Assembly (NCBI RefSeq): GCF_000719475.1
Contig: NZ_JOGO01000017.1
Coordinates: forward strand, 1 to 64,000
Origin: Streptomyces sp. NRRL F-5630
GTDB lineage: Bacteria > Actinomycetota > Actinomycetes > Streptomycetales > Streptomycetaceae
Direction: 5' to 3'
DNA length: 64,000 bases
Part shown: positions 17,800 to 27,915 of the stretch, one piece after another
Layout of the letters: the number at the start of each line of letters is the position of its first letter
Numbering within the stretch: position 1 is the first letter of the stretch
The notes under the pieces: model-generated
What the model was told of the DNA's origin: nothing
Seen by the model: only the letters and a program-made list of their open reading frames with translations
Database searches by the model: none
Program-made: the position numbers and the translations under genes

Positions 17800-18810
17800 T
17801 CAGGGCAGCGCCCACGCGTAAGGCCCGTCCGGGTCGTCGAGCCACGCCCACAGGAACGTGCCGCGCAGCGTGACCCCGAAGCGCTCCCTGGCGGGCATCC
17901 GCTCGCGCCGCCACAGCGCCAGCGCCTCGTGCGGGTCGAGGATGCCCGAGGTGAGCGCGAGCAGGAAGTGGAAGTTCTCGTCCCGCGCGGCCCAGGAGGG
18001 CAGCCCGCCGAGATAGGGGGCCGGCTCGGGGGTGCGCTCGGCGCCCCGCATCGGGACGAAGTAGGCGGGCGTGGCGAGAAATCGCCCCTCGGCGTGCTCG
18101 GCGTCCCGTACCCGCAGCGCGAGCAGGCCCGTCGCGAGCGGCGCCACGACGAGCGCGCCCGGCGCACACTGCCGCAGCAGCGCGCGCGGCACGGTGTGGA
18201 CCGCCGCCGTGATGAGCACGCGGTCGTACGGGGCTCTCGCGGGCCAGCCGCGCATCCCGTCCCCCGTGCCGACCTCGGGCCGGAACCCGGCCCGCGCGAG
18301 GTGCGCGCGCGCCGACTCGGTGATGTCGGTGTCGAGGTCGACGGTCGTGACGAGGTCCTCGCCGAGGCGGTGGCACAGCAGCCCCGCGTTCCAGCCGGTG
18401 CCCGCGCCGACCTCCAGCACCCGGTCGCCGGGGCGCACGTCGAGCCCGTTGAGCATACGGGCCATGAGCGAGGGCTGGCTGCTCGACGAGACGAGTTCGC
18501 CGTCCCGCAGCCGGGTCGCGAGCGGCACGTCGGCGTAGGCGCCGGTGAGCCAGCGCGCGCGGCGCTCGCGGTCGGGGTCCTCGCCCCACAGGCGCTCGAA
18601 GCCGCCGGTGGGGGCGCGGACGTAGTAGTACGGCACGAAGTAGTGGCGCGGGACGGAGGCGAAGGCCGCGTACCAGGGCGAGTCCTCGTCGAGCAGGCCG
18701 TACTCGCGGGACAGGCGGCGCAGGAGGCCCTCACGGGAGCGGGTGGCGAGGTCCTGCCACTCCTCCTCGGTGCGGGGAGCCCTCGCGGGCTGGGCGGGCT
18801 GCGGGGTCAT
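17800..18810 (-). CDS. Protein-L-isoaspartate methyltransferase-like SAM enzyme
   Basis: SAM-dependent methyltransferase of 336 aa related to protein-L-isoaspartate O-methyltransferases. The first third contains a PCMT-type substrate segment (VPRHYFVP), then SQPSLMARML and the SAM loop VLEVGAGTGWNAGLL. It is longer than the roughly 210-aa repair enzyme, with a C-terminal extension of about 130 residues, as in many Streptomyces paralogues; some members modify peptides rather than damaged proteins. The ATG at 18810 was chosen because codons further upstream are low-complexity and have no family similarity. It converges on the FHA gene and diverges from the haemoglobin gene. The substrate is not evident. 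Confidence 0.75.
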   Translation of the reverse strand: MTPQPAQPARAPRTEEEWQDLATRSREGLLRRLSREYGLLDEDSPWYAAFASVPRHYFVPYYYVRAPTGGFERLWGEDPDRERRARWLTGAYADVPLATRLRDGELVSSSSQPSLMARMLNGLDVRPGDRVLEVGAGTGWNAGLLCHRLGEDLVTTVDLDTDITESARAHLARAGFRPEVGTGDGMRGWPARAPYDRVLITAAVHTVPRALLRQCAPGALVVAPLATGLLALRVRDAEHAEGRFLATPAYFVPMRGAERTPEPAPYLGGLPSWAARDENFHFLLALTSGILDPHEALALWRRERMPARERFGVTLRGTFLWAWLDDPDGPYAWALP

Positions 18811-19038
18811 GGGTCCACTGTGGGGGGCGCGGGGGCGGGAAGCGAGCACGCGTGCGGGGTGCTTTCGGACGGGTCGGCGGAGGCGGGGGCGGAGGCGGCG
18901 GTGCGGGGCGGGGTGTCGGCGGTGCCCCGGAGGGGTCTCGGCGATGCCGGGCGAGAGGGCGAGGGTGTCGAACGGCGGTCCGTGGCGGCCGGTCCTACGA
19001 CCCGGGTCCTGGGCCGGGGCGTCTGAGACGATGGACAC

Positions 19039-19443
19039 GTGAACGAGATCCCGCACGGCACAGTCCAGGAGCAGACCTTCTACGAGCAGGTCGGCGGCGA
19101 GGAGACCTTCCGGCGCCTGGTGCACCGCTTCTACGAGGGCGTGGCCCAGGACCCGCTGCTGCGCCCGATGTACCCGGAGGAGGACCTCGGCCCGGCCGAG
19201 GAACGGCTCGCGCTCTTCCTCATGCAGTACTGGGGCGGCCCCCGCACGTACAGCGAGAACCGCGGCCACCCGCGCCTGCGGATGCGGCACGCGCCCTTCG
19301 CCGTGGACCGTGCCGCGCACGACGCGTGGCTGACACACATGCGCGCCGCCGTCGACGACCTCGGTCTCACCGAGGAGCAGGACCGCACCCTGTGGACCTA
19401 CCTGACGTACGCCGCCGCCTCGATGGTCAACCGCGCGGGCTGA
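19039..19443 (+). CDS. glbO: Group II truncated haemoglobin (GlbO)
   Basis: Truncated 2-on-2 globin of 134 aa. Features of group II are visible: Tyr32 in RFYEGVA on the distal side, the proximal histidine His84 in LRMRHAPF, and Trp97 in HDAWLTHM. The family binds O2 and is linked to handling of reactive oxygen and nitrogen species in actinobacteria. The GTG start has only a weak ribosome site, and the transcript may have a very short leader. The 3' end overlaps the convergent OsmC gene by 17 nt, so there is no room for a terminator between them. Confidence 0.9.
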   Translation: MNEIPHGTVQEQTFYEQVGGEETFRRLVHRFYEGVAQDPLLRPMYPEEDLGPAEERLALFLMQYWGGPRTYSENRGHPRLRMRHAPFAVDRAAHDAWLTHMRAAVDDLGLTEEQDRTLWTYLTYAAASMVNRAG

Positions 19444-19900
19444 CCTCCACCTCGGTGACCACGTCGACGGGCACGGCGAGGCTGTTCGCGACGAAGCACG
19501 CGCGGTGGGCGCGTGCGGCGAGGTCCCGTACCGTCCCGGCGTCGGTCCCGGGCGCCACCCGTACGGTCACCGCGAGGCGGATCGCGTCGAGCCGTCCCCG
19601 CTCCGGGTCGAGGCGGGCGCTCGCCTCGTCCTCGTAGGCGAGGACCTCCACGCCCGCGCGCGCCGCCTCGCCGAGGAACGAGAGCAACTGGCAGGAAGAG
19701 GCCGCCGTCAGGAGCAGTTGCTCGGGGTTGAGATGCTGGGGATCGCCGCGGAAGGCGGGATCGGCGCTCAGCGTGAGGTGCCGCGCCGCCGGTGGGACGA
19801 GGGCCGTGTGGGTACGCGAGTAGCCGCGGATTCCGGCGGCGGTCGAGCCCTGCCACTGGAGGAGGGCGAGGTAGGCGTGGGGTGCGGGCCGCGTGGTCAT
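19427..19900 (-). CDS. OsmC/Ohr-family redox protein
   Basis: OsmC-fold protein of 157 aa. The two redox cysteines are present: Cys70 in LLTAASSCQLLSFL and Cys135 in AHRACFVAN. Family members reduce organic hydroperoxides with lipoyl or other thiol partners in the cytoplasm. The ATG at 19900 is used; an upstream in-frame start would run into the divergent promoter region. It is divergent from an ArsR-type regulator 65 nt away, a common arrangement in which the regulator controls its neighbour. Its 3' end overlaps the haemoglobin gene on the opposite strand. The exact peroxide substrate is unknown. Confidence 0.85.
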   Translation of the reverse strand: MTTRPAPHAYLALLQWQGSTAAGIRGYSRTHTALVPPAARHLTLSADPAFRGDPQHLNPEQLLLTAASSCQLLSFLGEAARAGVEVLAYEDEASARLDPERGRLDAIRLAVTVRVAPGTDAGTVRDLAARAHRACFVANSLAVPVDVVTEVEVSPRG

Positions 19901-19965
19901 GGGGCGACCGTAGGGCGGGGTCGTTTCGGCGCGCACCGAAGGATGACCGGACTATCGTCGAGCGT

Positions 19966-20736
19966 ATGCGCAGCTCCGTGACCGTCTCCGTGCCCGCCTC
20001 CGCGCCCGCCTCCGCGCCCGGCCGCGACCGCGACTTCAGCACGGTCGCGCAGGCGCTCGCGGCCCCCGCCCGTGCCGTGTTCTGCAATCTGCTCATGGAC
20101 GGCACCGCGCGCCCGGCCGGTGAGCTGGCGCGCGCCGCCGGGGTCGGCGCGTCGACCGCGAGCGAGCACCTGTCCGTGCTCGTCGGCGCCGGGCTCCTGG
20201 AGTGCACGGCCTCGGGGCGGCGGCGCTACTACCGGCTCGCGGGGCACGAGGTGGCGCGCGCGCTCGAAGCGCTCGGGGCGCTCACGGGGCCGACGCCCGT
20301 GCGCGGCTACCGCCCGAGCCGCCAGGCGGCACGGCTCGCCGCCGCCCGGTTCTGCTACGACCACCTCGCGGGGCGGCTCGGCGTGGCGCTGAGCGAGGCG
20401 TGGCACGCCGCCGGGTGGCTGCGCGAAGGGCTGACCCCGGCGGGCGTGGAGGGCTTCGCGGGGCTCGGCGTGGACGTGGAGGCGGCGCGGACGGCGCGCA
20501 GGCCCACGGTCCGTACGTGCGCCGACTGGACCGAGCGCCGCCCGCACCTCGCGGGTGCGCTGGGCGCGGCGGTCGGCGCGCGGTTCCTCGCCGCCGGGTG
20601 GGTCGAACGGCATCGCACGGACCGGGGCCTGACCGTGACCCCGGCGGGGCGGGCGCTGCTCGCGGACCGCTGGGGCATCGACGTGGCCGAGCCCCCGGGG
20701 CCGGGCGCGACGGCCGGTCTCAGGAGCGCGGGCTGA
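19966..20736 (+). CDS. ArsR-family winged-helix regulator
   Basis: Transcription regulator of 256 aa. An ArsR-type winged helix spans about residues 20-95 (AQALAAPARAVFCNLL, GVGASTASEHLSVLV, LLECTASGRRRYYRLA). It carries a C-terminal extension of about 150 residues seen in larger ArsR proteins with an added regulatory domain. No cysteine pair typical of metal sensors stands out, so it is probably not an arsenic sensor. It diverges from the OsmC gene and could control it. Its 3' end overlaps the convergent hypothetical gene by 17 nt. Confidence 0.8.
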   Translation: MRSSVTVSVPASAPASAPGRDRDFSTVAQALAAPARAVFCNLLMDGTARPAGELARAAGVGASTASEHLSVLVGAGLLECTASGRRRYYRLAGHEVARALEALGALTGPTPVRGYRPSRQAARLAAARFCYDHLAGRLGVALSEAWHAAGWLREGLTPAGVEGFAGLGVDVEAARTARRPTVRTCADWTERRPHLAGALGAAVGARFLAAGWVERHRTDRGLTVTPAGRALLADRWGIDVAEPPGPGATAGLRSAG

Positions 20737-21457
20737 TCCCGAGCACCCCGAGGCCCCCGCGCCGGACGGCGATGGAGCCGTAGGGGGTGCGCAGGCGCAG
20801 CCAGGCGCCCGAGCTGAAGAGCGCGAGCGAGTGCGCGGCGTCCGGGTCGTCGGCGTCCTGCGGCACGCGCGGGCTCGTGGCCCCGGGGGCCTGCGGGGAC
20901 ACGGGCGGGCGCAGGAAGCCGAGCGCCTGCGCCGCATGCGCGGCGCGCACGGGCAGCGAGGTGTCGCCGACCGTGCGCGACCAGACCTCGCCGCCTATGC
21001 GGTCGAGTTCGGCACGGGTGCGTCCGGCGGGAGCGAGGCGTTCCATACGGGTACGGAACTCCGTCACCGCCTGGGCGACCGCGCCCCGTACCGCCTGGGG
21101 CAGGAGCGCGACCGGCTCGCGGTGCCAGCCGCCGCGCGGGGGCAGCAGCCCCGCCCAGGGCGGGCCCGTGACGGGTGCGGGCACGGCGAAGCGTGCCGTG
21201 GCCTCGTCCACGGACTCCAGGAGGTCGCCCGCCGAGACCGTCACGTCGAAGGTCCGCGCGGCCGGCTGCGGCGCGAGCCGCACCGTGCGGATCGCGAGGA
21301 CCTCGAAGGACGGCGGACGGCCGAAGACGGCGAGCGCCCCCGCCGCGGCCTGGAGCCGTACCGCGGCGGCCTTGTCGTAGTGGAGCAGCCGCCCGAGGAA
21401 GGCCGCGAGATCCGCGGCCTCCCCCGGGTCGGCGCACCGCACCGACGTGTCACTCAT
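20720..21457 (-). CDS. Conserved hypothetical protein
   Basis: Soluble protein of 245 aa (253 if a start 24 nt upstream is used). Composition is ordinary for the organism, with a folded-looking N-terminal half (LAAFLGRLLHYDKAAAVRL, FEVLAIRTVRL) and a C-terminus SSGAWLRLRTPYGSIAVRRG. I do not recognise the family and see no catalytic motif, signal or membrane span. The gene follows the thioesterase on the same strand after a 130-nt stretch of degenerate CCCGTCATGCG-like repeats, so transcriptional linkage is possible but not certain. Confidence 0.7.
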   Translation of the reverse strand: MSDTSVRCADPGEAADLAAFLGRLLHYDKAAAVRLQAAAGALAVFGRPPSFEVLAIRTVRLAPQPAARTFDVTVSAGDLLESVDEATARFAVPAPVTGPPWAGLLPPRGGWHREPVALLPQAVRGAVAQAVTEFRTRMERLAPAGRTRAELDRIGGEVWSRTVGDTSLPVRAAHAAQALGFLRPPVSPQAPGATSPRVPQDADDPDAAHSLALFSSGAWLRLRTPYGSIAVRRGGLGVLGISPRS

Positions 21458-21587
21458 GCGAGCAGTCCCGTCATGCGTCATGTCCCGTCATACGCGTGCC
21501 CCCTGTCGTGCGCGTGCTCCGTCGCGCGCCGTGGCCCGTGAGGCGCCGTGGCGCGGCGCGCCCCGCACCCCGGATACGCGTGTCCCC

Positions 21588-22037
21588 TCATGCGACCAGC
21601 CCGCCGGGGGCGGCGTCGTCGCGGTACTTCTCCAGGTACTCGCGCTCGAAGGCGGTGATGCGGCGCGGCCGCCCGGCCTCGAGGTCGTACGGGACGACGA
21701 CCGTGGCGGCACGCGCGTACACCACCTCGGGGCTGTCCGGGGTCTCCGGGTCCTTCACCTCGTAGGCGATGGTGAGGGACGCGGCGCGCAGGTTGGTCAC
21801 CCACGACTCGATGGTGACCGGCGCGTGCCGGTGCACCAGCGGACGCAGGTAGTCGATCTCGTGCCGGGCCACGACCGAGCCGCCGGAGAAGGACGGCCCG
21901 TCGCCCTCTGGCTTGAGCCGGAACATGAAGTCGATACGGGCCTCCTCCAGGTAGCGGAGGAAGACCACGTTGTTGACGTGCCCGAAGGCGTCCATGTCGG
22001 CCCAGCGCAGCGGGCAGTGGTAGAGGTGACGCGCCAC
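21588..22037 (-). CDS. Acyl-CoA thioesterase (4HBT hot-dog family)
   Basis: Hot-dog fold thioesterase of 149 aa. The family signature RWADMDAFGHVNNVVFLRYL is near the N-terminus, with Asp14 and Asp16 as candidate catalytic acids and the HVNN motif at 20-23. Enzymes of this group hydrolyse acyl-CoA thioesters such as 4-hydroxybenzoyl-CoA or medium-chain acyl-CoA in the cytoplasm. It lies 6 nt downstream of ettA and is probably co-transcribed with it. No membrane or export signal is seen. The substrate cannot be read from the sequence. Confidence 0.85.
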   Translation of the reverse strand: MARHLYHCPLRWADMDAFGHVNNVVFLRYLEEARIDFMFRLKPEGDGPSFSGGSVVARHEIDYLRPLVHRHAPVTIESWVTNLRAASLTIAYEVKDPETPDSPEVVYARAATVVVPYDLEAGRPRRITAFEREYLEKYRDDAAPGGLVA

Positions 22038-22043
22038 GGTCGC

Positions 22044-23708
<1,665 letters not shown>

Positions 23709-24002
23709 GAGAAACCGTCCGGCAGTCTGGATTCTGACAATCGTCCTCAGAGGGACTCCGCCCTCCCCCGAGCCCCGGGGCCCCGCCGGAGGGCAGACAC
23801 ACCCATCTTGCCGCACGCTGCCCCCCGGGCGGAAACCCGTTCCCCTCCAGGGCACGCGACCTGGGTTCTCCGTGGGCGGGGACGAGAGCGAAACAGCGCC
23901 TGCCTCCGGCCTGGCCCCACCCTCGGGGCGTCCGGGGGCAGCCGGGGGGCAGCCCGGCGAAGGGCCCGGGCGGCCCGAGCGCGAGGACGCCCGGAGGCGG
24001 GC

Positions 24003-24177
24003 CTGCCCCGCGTCGCCGGACTGGGGGCACCCCGCCCGGGCGAGAGGGCGCTGAGAGACGAACCTTCCCGACCTCGCGGGACTGGGGTACCCCACCGGAT
24101 CGGGAGGGCACCGCAAGACGAACCTGTGCCACGTCGCGGGGGACTGGGACATCCCGCCCGGCCGCAAGGGCACCGCG
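24003..24177. repeat. Imperfect tandem repeat, about 60-bp period, three copies
   Basis: Copies at about 24003-24063, 24064-24123 and 24124-24177. Shared cores are CGCGGGACTGGGG-like, CACCCCGCCCGG-like and GAGAC/AAGACGAAC. Divergence between copies is substantial, so the array is old. Confidence 0.65.
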
Positions 24178-24243
24178 GCTTCATCCCGGCACCGGTCGCC
24201 AACGCCTTCCGGGGACACGACAGCGAGGAGCGTGACACGGCTC

Positions 24244-24302
24244 CGCTCGTGGCGGCGCGGGGGACCTCGTGGCGGCGCGGGGACCTCGTGGCGGCGCGGG
24301 GG
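24244..24302. repeat. Short tandem repeat, about 19-bp unit, three copies
   Basis: Unit CTCGTGGCGGCGCGGGGGAC with single-base length changes, repeated three times in a row. Confidence 0.7.
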
Positions 24303-24401
24303 ACAAGGACCCGCGGACGGGGAGGAACCGTGCCACGGCAGAGGGCACGGCGGGGAGCGAGGGCTACGAAGAGCGGTTCTCCGACTGCGGGCGTATGGGC
24401 T

Positions 24402-24640
24402 TTTCGGGGCGGGGCACGAACGGACGCTAAGCGCGGGCCTTCTGGGGCAGGGCACGCACGGACGCTTAAGCGCGGGCCCTCTGGGGCGGGGCACGCATGG
24501 ACGCTAAGCGCGGGCCCTCTGCTGCAGGGGCGCAGACGCCGGGGGCGGGGCTTCTCTGGTGCGGGGCGCGTGGACCGGCGTGCGGGCCCTCCGGCGCGGG
24601 GACGCGGGCACGCCGCCTGCGGGCCCTACCGGTGCGGGGC
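24402..24640. repeat. Degenerate repeat array, about 39-bp period
   Basis: Three good copies at 24402-24440, 24441-24479 and 24480-24517, each with TCTGGGGC, GGGCACGCA, GGACGCTAAGC and GCGGGCCCT. Weaker copies marked by GCGGGCCCT continue to about 24640. Confidence 0.65.
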
Positions 24641-24674
24641 GCCCGAGCACGGCCTGACCTCGGACGTCTTGCCT

Positions 24675-24939
24675 GCGCGCTGCGCCCGGCGGACCGTAGC
24701 GCGGTAGCGAGACGTCCGGGGCTCCGGGATCTCATCGCCCGTGGGCAGGAGAGCCAGCCGGTGGCCGGGACTCGGGCCCGGGCCGGCCAGCCTGTCGGCT
24801 GATGCGCCTCCACCCCGTTCTAGCGGGCGGCCGGGCGGGAGCAGCCGTGAGCACATCGACGGGGGGCGGCCCTGGCCTCGGGCCTCTTACCCGCGCGCCG
24901 CGCCCGGCGGACCGTAACGCGGTAACCAGACGTCCCGGG
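24675..24939. repeat. Duplicated ~47-bp segment
   Basis: Copies at 24675-24721 and about 24893-24939 share GCGCCCGGCGGACCGTA, then GCGGTA and GAGACGTCC-like ends, with only a few differences. They are 217 bp apart. Confidence 0.65.
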
Positions 24940-25008
24940 CCCCAGGGACGGGCAGGCGCCAGACTCAGCGCAGGCGCCCTCGCTCGGCCCCGGTCGTCGG
25001 TGGCCCCG

Positions 25009-25044
25009 CCGAGGCCACCGGAGCGGTGTCCCCGATGGCCTCGG
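25009..25044 (-). terminator. Hairpin downstream of the thioester surface protein gene
   Basis: Perfect 9-base inverted repeat (CCGAGGCCA and TGGCCTCGG) with an 18-base loop, 34 nt past the stop of the gene on the minus strand. A smaller overlapping hairpin (GGTGGCC/GGCCACC, 24999-25019) could form instead. Confidence 0.5.
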
Positions 25045-25077
25045 TTGTGGTGAGCTACTCCGTCACCGGCTGGTCAC

Positions 25078-26490
25078 TCACTGCCCGGCCGGCTTGCGGC
25101 GCTTGATGAAGAAGACCGTGCCCGCGCCCAGGATCACGAGGACCACGGCGACACCGGCGATCACCGGCGTCGCGCTGGAACCGCCGGTGGCGGCGAGGTC
25201 GCCACCCGAGCCCGACCCCGAGTCCGAGCTTTGCGCGGGGGTCGTCGGCGAGGCGCTCGGCAGCGGGGACTGCCCGCCCGCCGGGCTCGCGCCGCCGTTC
25301 GACGCGACCTTGCAGTCGAGGACGCCCTTGAACTCCTTGGTGAAGCCGTTCGGACCCTTCACCGCGAGGTCGTAGGACTGGTCCTCCTTCACCGGCACGG
25401 TGATCGTCGCGGACTTGCCCGCCTCCACCGTGTGCTGCTGACCGGCTAGTTCGAACGTGAACGGCTTGTCACCCTGGTTGCTCGCGGTCACGTCCACGCC
25501 GCCCTTGGCGCAGTTCTTCTCCGCCGAGACCGCCGGTATCGGGCCGCTCTCGCCCCACGTGGCGGTCGCGGTCGCGGCGACTGTCGAGTCGCTGGAACCG
25601 GCGAGGATCTGCGTCTGGCTGCGCGTCTCGGAGGCGAAGGCACGGCCCACCGGGACGTTCGTCGTCGCCTGGACGCTCAACGAGGCCGAGCCCGGCTGCG
25701 CCCCCGCGGGTACGTCGAACCACAGCTGGGTGCCGTCCGCGGCCGACTCGACGTCCTTGCCGTCCTTGTCGACCAGCTTCACCCCGGCCGTCGCCGCGTC
25801 CCCGCCGACCTCCACCTGCGCCGTGCCGGCGTTGGTGTGGACCGTGACGGGGCCGAGCTTCTCGCCCGCCTTGCCGGAGACCGCCGCGGGCTCAAGGCCC
25901 AGCGACGCCTTCGGCTCGGCGACGTTCTGCGCGGCCTTCTCCAGGTAGTCGGCGAGCTTCTCCGCCGCGGGGTTGACCGCGTCGACGTCCGCACCGTCCG
26001 AGTACCGCCAGATCGCTACCTGCGTCCCGGCCGCCGCCGTCCGCTCGGTGAGCGCGCCGCTGCCCGCCTTCGCCGCGAGCCCCGCGAGGTCGTTGACCTG
26101 CGGGTAGGAGTTCTTCAGAATCCAGCGGATCTTGCCTGCGTCCGGGTTGGCGTTCAGCGAAGTGCCGCTCCAGGGCGTCTCCTGGTACTTCGCGCCGTCC
26201 TGCGTCGGGTGGTGGATGTCGATGCAGTAGGTCTGCAGCGCACCGCCCTGATCCACGGCCATCGTGAAGAGCCCGGCCTGGACGCGCTGTTCCTTGCCGT
26301 TCTCGTGAATCACCGCCGTGTCACTGCTCTTGTTCAGCCCGCTCAGAGTGGCCGTCGCACCCCCCTGGTGTCCGGAAGCTGCGTCCGCCGCAGCCGCACT
26401 CGCACCCGCGATCGCGCCCGTGGCGACGAGTCCCGAGACGAATACCGCTGCGGTGAGGCGGGCGGCACCCCGCCTGCGTACCAAAAACAT
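25078..26490 (-). CDS. Thioester-forming surface protein with LAxTG sorting signal
   Basis: Exported cell-surface protein of 470 aa. A Sec signal peptide covers about residues 1-36. The thioester domain follows, with Cys89 in TYCIDIHHP and Gln157 in AAGTQVAIWRYSDG (the TQxA motif); in related proteins these form an internal Cys-Gln thioester able to bond covalently to host or surface nucleophiles. Two Ig-like stretches and a Ser/Gly/Pro-rich spacer lead to LAATG at residues 432-436, a hydrophobic span and a KRRK tail, which together are a class E sortase signal. The ATG at 26490 has GGAGGGG before it. Streptomyces has several such proteins; the target of this one is unknown. Confidence 0.85.
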   Translation of the reverse strand: MFLVRRRGAARLTAAVFVSGLVATGAIAGASAAAADAASGHQGGATATLSGLNKSSDTAVIHENGKEQRVQAGLFTMAVDQGGALQTYCIDIHHPTQDGAKYQETPWSGTSLNANPDAGKIRWILKNSYPQVNDLAGLAAKAGSGALTERTAAAGTQVAIWRYSDGADVDAVNPAAEKLADYLEKAAQNVAEPKASLGLEPAAVSGKAGEKLGPVTVHTNAGTAQVEVGGDAATAGVKLVDKDGKDVESAADGTQLWFDVPAGAQPGSASLSVQATTNVPVGRAFASETRSQTQILAGSSDSTVAATATATWGESGPIPAVSAEKNCAKGGVDVTASNQGDKPFTFELAGQQHTVEAGKSATITVPVKEDQSYDLAVKGPNGFTKEFKGVLDCKVASNGGASPAGGQSPLPSASPTTPAQSSDSGSGSGGDLAATGGSSATPVIAGVAVVLVILGAGTVFFIKRRKPAGQ

Positions 26491-26805
26491 GTAGTTCCCC
26501 TCCGGGCAGGACCCGTGCGGCCTCGCGCCGCGCGTGGGGTGGGGTCCTGCCAACAGAAATGTCGGTGCCAAGTGCCCCGTGGGCCGGGGTCACGATTCCG
26601 CCCGGCCTGCCGGGAATCCTAGGGAGGGGCCGCCCGCCACTTCCCCATCAGACCATCCGACAATCCCATTGCGACTCAATCGTTATCCCGGCCAGTTACG
26701 TTCCTCCTGGGCTGACCGAAGTGGGACGGAATACAGGGCAAATGACGGCCCGTCACTTTATGGCGGGCCCTCACGGACTGCCTTCTCCTCCCCAAGGCCG
26801 GGCCT
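26491..26805. other. Intergenic region upstream of the surface protein gene
   Basis: 315 bases between two genes on the minus strand. It should hold the surface-protein promoter. At 26747-26769 an arm pair GGCCCG/CGGGCC with an 11-base loop may end the ssb transcript. GC content is lower here than in the flanking genes. No small gene is supported. Confidence 0.4.
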
Positions 26806-27915
26806 TCAGAAGGGCGGCACCGCGTCGGGATTCCCCAGCGAGGCGCCGACGGGGACCGCCTCACGCACTCCCGTCCCCACGTCCGCTTGCGTCACCACGT
26901 TCACACCCGTCCCCGCCTCCGCGCCGACCCCCGCCCCCGGCGTCCCCACCGTTCCGCGCACCCGCCGCTTGGCCACCGTGCGACGCGCGGTGCGGGCGGG
27001 CGCAGCGGCGGCGGTCCCGGGCTCCGCCGCCGCGGACGACGCACCCTCCGGCGTCTCCGTGGACTCGCACCGGGAGGAAGTGACGGCACCTCGCTCGTCG
27101 TCCGGAGCGGGAGGCGTGGTCACCCACGGGACAGGCCGCTTCGCCGCCCGGGTGCGGGGCTGGGGCTGCGTCCGGACGGGGGTTTGGGCCTCGGGCTGCG
27201 TCTGTACCGGAGACTGGGCGCCCGGAGCGCCAGCCGCAGCAACCGGAGCGGAGTCCGGGAGAGCTGGGGCCGGTGCTTCCTTCCCGCCGCCTCCGCCGCT
27301 CGTACCGCCCGAAAGCACGCCCGCCTCCTCACCGCTGGAAGCGGGCCCCCGCAGGAACATCTCGTCCACCACGTCCCCCACTCGCGCAGGTTCCCGCGTC
27401 GCCGCTCCGCCCGGGCCTGGCGCCGCGCCGCTCCCTGTTGTACTCGCGCCCGACGCATCCGCCGCTCCCGTGAGGTCCGCCGTCGGCCCCCATGACGTGG
27501 GCCCGTACCTCCGCTCCCGTGCGATCACTGTGGCAGCCGCGCTCGAACGCGCGTCGTCACGCGAAGGCCTGCGGAAGGCCGAGGTACCCCGAGCCAGGTC
27601 GTGCCCGACCGAGACGGCCTCGATCTCGGCCGAGAGCCGCCGTTGCCCGTCGTACACCTCGTCCCGCAATCGCAGCCGCCCGTGCACGACGAGCGGGTCA
27701 CCGATCGCCACCGAGGAAGAGACGTTGTCCGCCAGGTGACGCCAGGCCACCACCGTGAAGAAGTTCGTGTGCCCGTCGATCCAGCGCTGCTCCTCCCTGT
27801 GCCAACGACGGGCTGTTGCCGCGAGCCGGAAGCGGGCCATCGCCCCGCCCTGCGTCTCACGGAACACCAGATCGGTCGCCACGTTCCCCGCCACCGTCAC
27901 CATCGTCTCGTTCAT
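26806..27915 (-). CDS. ssb: Single-stranded DNA-binding protein with long disordered tail
   Basis: SSB-type protein of 369 aa. The OB fold fills about residues 1-110 (VTVAGNVATDLVFRE, RFRLAATARRWHR, FFTVVAWRHLADNV, PLVVHGRLRLRDE). The remaining 250 residues are Pro/Ala/Thr/Gln-rich and apparently disordered, far longer than in housekeeping SSBs. The last residues, PDAVPPF, only loosely recall the acidic, Pro-Phe-ending tip used to recruit partner enzymes. The ATG at 27915 follows GAGGGGG. It stands alone, not in the rpsF-ssb-rpsR operon, so it is a paralogue; in Streptomyces one SSB paralogue serves chromosome segregation in sporulation, but I cannot tell whether this is that one. Confidence 0.82.
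   Translation of the reverse strand: MNETMVTVAGNVATDLVFRETQGGAMARFRLAATARRWHREEQRWIDGHTNFFTVVAWRHLADNVSSSVAIGDPLVVHGRLRLRDEVYDGQRRLSAEIEAVSVGHDLARGTSAFRRPSRDDARSSAAATVIARERRYGPTSWGPTADLTGAADASGASTTGSGAAPGPGGAATREPARVGDVVDEMFLRGPASSGEEAGVLSGGTSGGGGGKEAPAPALPDSAPVAAAGAPGAQSPVQTQPEAQTPVRTQPQPRTRAAKRPVPWVTTPPAPDDERGAVTSSRCESTETPEGASSAAAEPGTAAAAPARTARRTVAKRRVRGTVGTPGAGVGAEAGTGVNVVTQADVGTGVREAVPVGASLGNPDAVPPF

Larger units (their letters stand above)
23709..25008. other. Long non-coding region with decaying repeats
   Basis: About 1.3 kb without a convincing gene. Open frames exist on both strands only because stop codons are rare at this base composition; none has a family-like sequence. At least four separate families of short imperfect repeats fill the region (listed separately). 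The ettA promoter should lie near its left edge. Confidence 0.6.

Noticed and set aside
24402..24640. Possible CRISPR array (39-bp period)
   Set aside because: The whole unit is conserved rather than repeat plus unique spacer, copies are degenerate, and no cas gene is present.
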